Assembly (NCBI GenBank): GCA_022579005.1
Contig: MU401756.1
Coordinates: forward strand, 1-38,991
Source: Poronia punctata
Lineage: Eukaryota > Ascomycota > Sordariomycetes > Xylariales > Xylariaceae
DNA: 38,991 nucleotides
Direction of reading: 5' to 3'
In this document: piece by piece, positions 33,301 through 38,991 of the stretch
How positions within the stretch are numbered: position 1 is the first letter of the stretch
How the letters are laid out: each line of letters starts with the position of its first letter
Position numbers and translations under genes: made by a program
Notes under the pieces: generated by a model
What the model saw: only the letters and a program-made list of their open reading frames with translations
Told to the model about the DNA's origin: nothing
The model's database searches: none

Positions 33301-36300
33301 TTCCTTTTTTTTTTTTTACCTTAAAATTTTTAGTAATAAATTAAGTTACTTTTAAAAGCTTTGCTTTTTTTATAACCTAATTATAATAATTTTAAAGTTA
33401 TTAACACTAGTTAAAAAACATAATATTTTAACTTAATAATTTAACTTAATTAAAATTAACTTAACTTAGTAATACTACGTTAGTAACGTTGCTAAAACTA
33501 ATATTTTAGCTACTAACTAGTTATAGCTTAAAAAAACAAAAAATATGCAAAAATGCGCGTAGCTATAAAGCAATAAGCTTTAGCTAAAATATTGTACTAA
33601 AATAGTAACTTTATAAAAACTATTTTTAAAACAAACAAGATTTTTTAAATAAAAGCTTATAAATAATTTATTATACTTTTTTACTTATTTTTAAAAACAA
33701 AAAGTAAAACTTTAAGTTGTATTGCTAAAAGATTTAATAATTAAAACACTTTAAAAACCTTAGTAAAATAAGCTTAGGTATTTAACTAATATATAACTAA
33801 AAATACTTTTAAAAAAACACGCTATATATAAATAACTAAAAAATTTTACTAAAAAACTTATAAGCTAGTAAAAGCTTTTACTAAGCTATATATTAAAAAA
33901 CTAATAAACTTAGCTTTTTATTTATAGCGCTTATAAAAAATAAAAAAAAAGCTATTTTTAACTTTAATAGCACTATAAATATTAAAGCTTTTAATAACCT
34001 AATAAGATCTTACTTTAAAATAGTTTTTTAAAAATTAAAAATTTAAGCTTTAATATTAATAGCATATTAAGTATAAAAAAATACTATATATTACTTACTT
34101 ATTATTAGCTAATAAACTATAATAAACCTAGTTTAATAAGCATATTATTTAGCTTACTTTAGTTTAAAAAAGACTACTAAGCTAAAAGCTAAAATATAGC
34201 GTTTATAAAAATAAAAAAAAAACTAAATACGTAGTTAAAATAAAACTATACTTTTGTTAACTATAAATTAAAATAAAATTATAAAACATATAACTTTAAA
34301 GCTAGAAAAGGCCTATAATAAAATTAACTACTTAAAAAACTAAATAATTAACGCTAATTAATAAGTAGTAAACCTACTAGCTTATAATAAATTAATATTT
34401 TAAAATAACGTTTTTTTATTTTTTTTTTTATATAACCTTATAAATTTGTAAAGATTAAAGTATTTACGTTTTATAATAATAAAAAAAAAACAAAGTTATA
34501 TTTAAAGTATAGCTATACTATATATATAATTATTTTAAAGCTAATAAAAATTAGTTTATTAATAACTAAGCTAAACTAGCTAATATTAAGGCTTACTTAA
34601 AAAGTACTATAGCTAAAAACTTTTAACTATATTTATAAAATAATTATTTAAATATAATAAATATGCTTATTAAGCTTTTAAACTACTTAAAAAGCAAATA
34701 TAAAAACGTTAACTAAAAATAAAACGTTAAAACTAAATACTAAAAATTAAAAATAAAAAGTCTTGCTAATTACTAAACTTTTAAAAACAACTTTATATGC
34801 TTAGCAAGTAAATAATAAATTTTTTATATTAAATAAAAAAAAAAGTTTTATAATAAACTTATAGCTTGCTTATAACGTAAAACTATATTTTAATACTTTA
34901 ATAATACTATTAATTTTAATATATTTATTTAATACTATATATAAGTAATTTATATTTTTTAATAAGAAAATAAACGCAAAATAGTATAAAAGCTTGCTAA
35001 TAACTTTTACTTTAATATAGTTAAACTAGTATAGCTTAATACTAAAAAAATAAATATAGTTATAAAAAGCTATACTAGCAATGCTAAACTATATAATAGT
35101 AACTAACTTAGCTAATAAGTTTTTTTAAAATAACAACTTAAGCTTTTTGCTAAAAAAATAAAAACTTTAATTATTAAAAGTTATTACTTTAATTATAAAA
35201 GCTAAAAATATACTTTTTATAAGTATTTATAAAAAAAAGATAACTTTAACTAGCAAATACGCATTTAAGCTATTTTATTAGCTTATAGTTATAATAACAA
35301 TGCTTTTTTTACTAAAAAAAAAAAAAATAAACTTTAAAAAAATAATTTTAAAACAAGTTAACTTTTATTTAAAAAAAGTATTGCTTAGCATTAGTGCAAA
35401 TAAAAAATTAAGTATAATAAATAAGTATATAAAAAAAGATTGTTTTATATTTAGCTATATACTATTAAATAATAAATTTTTTTTATAAACTAATAACGTT
35501 TTAAGTAATATAAAAGCTAATATATATATAGCTATAAATACGTTTTTAGTAATAAAAATTAAAGCTAACTTTAATTTAGTTATTATTATAAACTTTAGTT
35601 ACTATATAATAATAAGATTTAATAGTAAAGATTATTAAAAAATATATAAAATATTTATAGTTATATTTTAAGTAAACTAGCAAACGTTTAAAAAAGTCTT
35701 TTTAATAATTTTATATATATAATATAATATAATATTAAGCAAGCTATAGTTTGCTAAGCATAAAGTATTGCTAAATTATAAAAACTACTAGCTACTATTT
35801 TTAAAAACTTTATTAGCAAAATTTAAATGCTTATTAAATAAAAGCACTTAAACGTAAATATTTAAAAAAATAAGCTTTAAACTTTTAACTAATAATATAA
35901 TATTAGCTTTTATAAAAAAAATCTTTTGCTATTATACTTATTTTAACTTAATAAAAGTTAATTTTTAAAAAATAAAAAAAGCTTTAATAGTAAAAAAGAA
36001 CCTACTTAAAAAAATATAAAAAATATAAAGTATTTTTAATAAATAATTATTTAATATATAAAAACTATATTAAATAAAAAAAAATAGTATATTTTAATAT
36101 AAAAAAAAACTTATAATTAAACTTTATTTACTTATAGCCTTATTATTTTAGTATATAGTTTAAATAAATTAATTAAAAAATAAAGTTAAAATAACTAGTA
36201 TAAAAAAAATTAATATAGTTATAAACAAAAAACAAATTAAAAATTTTTTTAATAAAAAAAGTAAAAAGTTAAAAAAGCAAACTTTAAAAGTAATTCTTTT

Positions 36301-36399
36301 TAAATATTATAACTTACTACGCACTTTTAGCAAAGTTAATTTAAATACTTTACTACTATATTAGCTTAAAGTAAACTATTAAATTAAATTTTTAAAAAA

Positions 36400-37690
36400 A
36401 AAATTATTAAAAGATTTTAAGTATAGCTTATTATATAAAATGTTGCTAAACAAGTTAAAAGCAATTAAAAAATACTTAGTAAACTAGTTATAAAAAGGCT
36501 TTATTAAGCTAAGTAATACTTTATAAGCATTTTTAGTTTTATTTATATTAAAACTATATTAAAAACTACATTTTTATATTAATTATTAAAAGTTAAACAA
36601 CTTAATAAAAAAAAATTAATACTTTTTACTACTAATTAAAAAAACTTTATTATATATATTTAAAGCAAAAATATTTACTAAAATTAATATATAATAAGCA
36701 TTTTACTATATTTAAATAATACTAAAAATAAAAAACCTTATAACTTTTTAAACTTAATATAGTATATACTAATATAAAGTATTACTATTTAAGCTTATAA
36801 ACAAACTATTTACGTTTTAAAAATATATTAATAATATTTTATTTAATTACTTTAACTAGTTTTATTATGCTTATATAAACAATATATTAATATACTTTAT
36901 AACTTTAAAGAAATACTAAAAATATATAAAAAAGGTTTTATTATAACTATAAAAAGCTAGTTTATAAGCTAACCTAAAAAAATTAAAATTTTATATTATA
37001 AAAACTAAATTTTTAAAATATATAGTTAGTATTAAAAGTATAAGCGTTAACCTAAGTAAAATAAAAATAATTAAAAATTAAACTATGCTTATAATTATAA
37101 AAAAAGTATAATTTTTTTTAAAATTTTGCAACTTTTATAAAAAGTTTATATATAACTACAGCTATAAAGCAAAGCTACTTATAGCATTAACTTATAATAA
37201 TACCTTTTTTATTTAAAGTAAAAAATGTAAAAAAACATTTTAAAAGCTAAAAAAAACCTTAATAGCAGCTTTTTTACTATAATACTATAACTATAACTTA
37301 CTTATAAAAGTAAAAACTAATACGTTAAATAAAGTAATAATAAAGGTTTTAATATAGTTATACTTTAATAAAAAATAGTACCTAGCAGCCTTTTTTTTAA
37401 AAACTATAAGCAAAGCTAAGCTTAATTATAAAATTTATAATAAAAAAATATTAGCAATAGTCCTAGCTATAAAAAAATAAAAAGCTAAACTTATTAGCTA
37501 CTAATATAATAAATTATTTTTAATTATTACTAATTATAAAGCATTAAAGTATTTTAGTATAAAATAACATTTTAACTTATAATAAGCAAAATAGTTTACT
37601 TTTTTAACAAAATATAACTTTATAATTATATATTGCTTAAAAAAAAAACATAGTAGCAAATATACTATTTAAAAAATAAAAAAATATAAT
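36400..37690 (+). pseudogene. Degenerate Ty3/Gypsy-type pol, RT plus RNase H (relic B)
   Basis: One plus-strand frame (codons at 36497, 36872 and 37427 in phase) can be followed for about 1.3 kb through many stops. In order: K-A-I-K-K-Y-L then K-G-F-I-K-L-S (RT N-terminal region), F-K-A-K-I-F-T-K-I-N-I (from AKxFTKxD), A-Y-I-N-N-I-L-I-Y at 36869-36895 (from YIDDILIYS), the KAxLxANxxK segment, F-F-Y-F near 37200 and the RNase H motif Y-N-K-K-I-L-A-I-V at 37436-37462, then I-T-N-Y-K-A-L-K-Y-F (from TDHKxLxYF). The RNase H end (I-I-I-Y-C-L-K-K-K, from IxYRPGKxN) is near 37640. Only about 350 bp separate this from the putative LTR, too little for integrase, so the copy probably has an internal deletion. 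Confidence 0.82.
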
Positions 37691-38032
37691 ATTATAAAAA
37701 GCTAAAAAAAAACTATATAAGCACGCTACTTTTTTTTAATTAATAGTTACTAAATTTATACTAATATAAATAAAAAAGGTAATTAAAATCTTGTTTTTTA
37801 AACCTTAAAAAAAAGTAAAAACTTTAAAAAGGCTTTAGCTTATAAATAAAATCTTATGCAAAAACTAAGAAAATTTAAGTATAAAAATATATAAATAAAA
37901 AATAAAAGCTAAAATTAAAAACTTAAATAATAAAGTAAATATAAATAACTTATAAAAAATAAAAAATAAATTAACTATATATAAAAAAAAACTAGTAGTG
38001 CTTAATACCTTTTTTTTATAAATAAAGTTAAT

Positions 38033-38040
38033 AAAAAAAG
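38033..38040 (+). other. Candidate polypurine tract (PPT)
   Basis: AAAAAAAG directly precedes TGTTGG. A purine run just upstream of a TG start is the standard arrangement at the 3' LTR of a plus-strand Gypsy element, and relic B lies upstream in the same orientation. Confidence 0.45.
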
Positions 38041-38321
38041 TGTTGGTCTAGCTAGGGGTTAATGTGATCATAACACGTTACTATTTGTAGTACTATGTTA
38101 ACTTAATTAAATAAAAGGGAAAAAGAAGTTATAAGGACTTTTTTTAGCAAGTTTTATATAGCTATAAAAGTTTATAGTTAATTAAGACCTATTAGCAATA
38201 TAAAAGAAATACGTATACTTTACGTATTTAATATATAAAAGACGCGTACTTTATATATACTAGTAATATACTATATACGTACACTGCGCGTATACTTTTT
38301 TAATAAAGTAAGTTTAACGCA
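38041..38321 (+). mobile_element. Putative 3' LTR of relic B
   Basis: It begins TGTTGGTCTAGC right after a purine tract and contains TATATAAAAG (near 38231), suitable as an LTR promoter TATA element, with a similar TATAAAAGAAA unit just upstream. It retains more GG, GA and TC dinucleotides at its start than the surrounding block. The right end is uncertain; an AACGCA at about 38316-38321 is one candidate CA end. No second LTR copy or target-site duplication was found in the window. Confidence 0.35.
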
Positions 38322-38991
38322 ATTTATAATAAATATATAAAAAACTAAATATTTATATTTATAAAATATTTGTATTTTAATAGTTTTAATATAGTTAATA
38401 AGGTTAAAAGTATTAAAAAAGATTTTAATACTTACTATTTTTTTTTAACTACATTTTTATTTTTCTATGCTTTTATTTTTAATTTATAAGCAATTTACTA
38501 TTGCTTTAATTTTTATTTATATTTAATTTATTATAATAAAAAACTTAAGTGCTTAGTTAAAAATTTTTTTTATAAACAAATTTGCAAAGTTATTTTTTTT
38601 ATTAATTTAATATACTTTTATAATTTTTTTTATAAGATTTTTATAGCAATATTACGTTAATTATAAAGCATTTTTTTTATATACTTTTAAATTTTATAAA
38701 ATACTAGTAAAGCAACTTAAAATTAGTATAAAGTACTAAGAAAATTAAAAGTAATTTAAATACTTTAAAAATTAAGTATAAAGTAGTATATAAAGTAATA
38801 GCGCTATTAACTTTATTAACTATATTATATAGTTTATTAGCAAAAATAAATTAAGTAACGCGCTTATATTTACTTAAGTTTTAATATATAATATTACTAG
38901 TAATTTTATATTTATTTTACTTATAATTTAAAATTAATTTAGTAGTAAAAATAATAATAAAACTAATTTAAAAGCTTAAGTTAGTATTGTT

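Larger units (their letters stand above)
27090..38991. repeat. AT-rich, hypermutated transposon block (right)
   Basis: Composition and mutation signature are like the left block: stops in all frames, very few TpC/GpA or CpC/GpG, persistent agct, gca, act and acg. Residual GpA is somewhat more frequent here than on the left. Two plus-strand pol relics (32420-33070 and 36400-37690) and a putative LTR (from 38041) are listed separately. From 27165 to about 32400, and from about 33300 to 36400, no coding or structural feature could be identified; these parts may be gag, LTR or unrelated repeats mutated beyond recognition. Confidence 0.85.

Noticed and set aside
35300..35488. 62-codon open frame in the right AT-rich block
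   Set aside because: It is Lys/Ile/Leu/Asn/Phe low-complexity sequence expected by chance in very AT-rich DNA.
1..38991. Mitochondrial origin of the AT-rich blocks
   Set aside because: The blocks carry decayed Gypsy pol and no mitochondrial protein or rRNA genes, and they join continuously to spliced nuclear genes.
1..38991. CRISPR arrays, tRNA, rRNA or telomere repeats
   Set aside because: No repeat-spacer pattern, tRNA arm consensus, rRNA signature or TTAGGG array was seen.

Overview
The window reads as nuclear DNA of a filamentous ascomycete (Pezizomycotina; a Sordariomycete-like genome is my guess). The reasons are short introns of 54-164 bp with GTAWGT/GTGAG-type donors and GCTAAC/GCTGAC branch sites, compact genes on both strands, fungal protein families, and transposon relics that look hypermutated by a RIP-like process. 

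Layout. (1) 1 to about 4530 is an extremely AT-rich block made of degenerate Ty3/Gypsy-type retrotransposon sequence; pol can still be followed in one frame from about 2059 to beyond 3280. (2) About 4530-27090 is a normal-composition island. Its left half (4530-13769) is gene-poor and holds only one convincing gene, a flavin-containing monooxygenase (8196-9671), plus microsatellites and a striking poly-C/poly-G tract. Its right half is a compact housekeeping or signalling cluster of four genes: a five-exon RING-H2/PH/VWA protein with the domain order of yeast Far1/Ste5 (13770-17606, +); a two-exon U3 snoRNA-associated Utp16/Bud21-like protein (18601-20019, -); an intronless TPR/Sel1-like protein with a mitochondrial-type N-terminus (20804-22015, +); and a four-exon F-box/8-blade WD40 protein of the Cdc4/Fbw7 type (22573-24787, -). 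(3) About 27090-38991 is a second AT-rich block with at least two more Gypsy-type pol relics (about 32420-33070 and 36400-37690) and a candidate PPT/LTR junction at 38033-38041. 

The four right-hand genes alternate in orientation (convergent, divergent, convergent), so they do not form a co-transcribed unit. A functional link is possible only by analogy: in yeast Far1 is a substrate of SCF-Cdc4, and homologues of both lie about 5 kb apart here. 

The most unusual signal is the mutation signature of the AT-rich blocks. Cytosines preceded by a pyrimidine (TpC, CpC; GpA, GpG on the other strand) are almost absent, while ApC, GpC, CpT, CpG and a fair number of CpA survive. Classical RIP is defined by the 3' neighbour (CpA). 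In two separate relics the reverse transcriptase YIDD box reads Y-I-N-N, exactly the GA-to-AA change this signature predicts. No tRNA, rRNA or CRISPR array was recognised.
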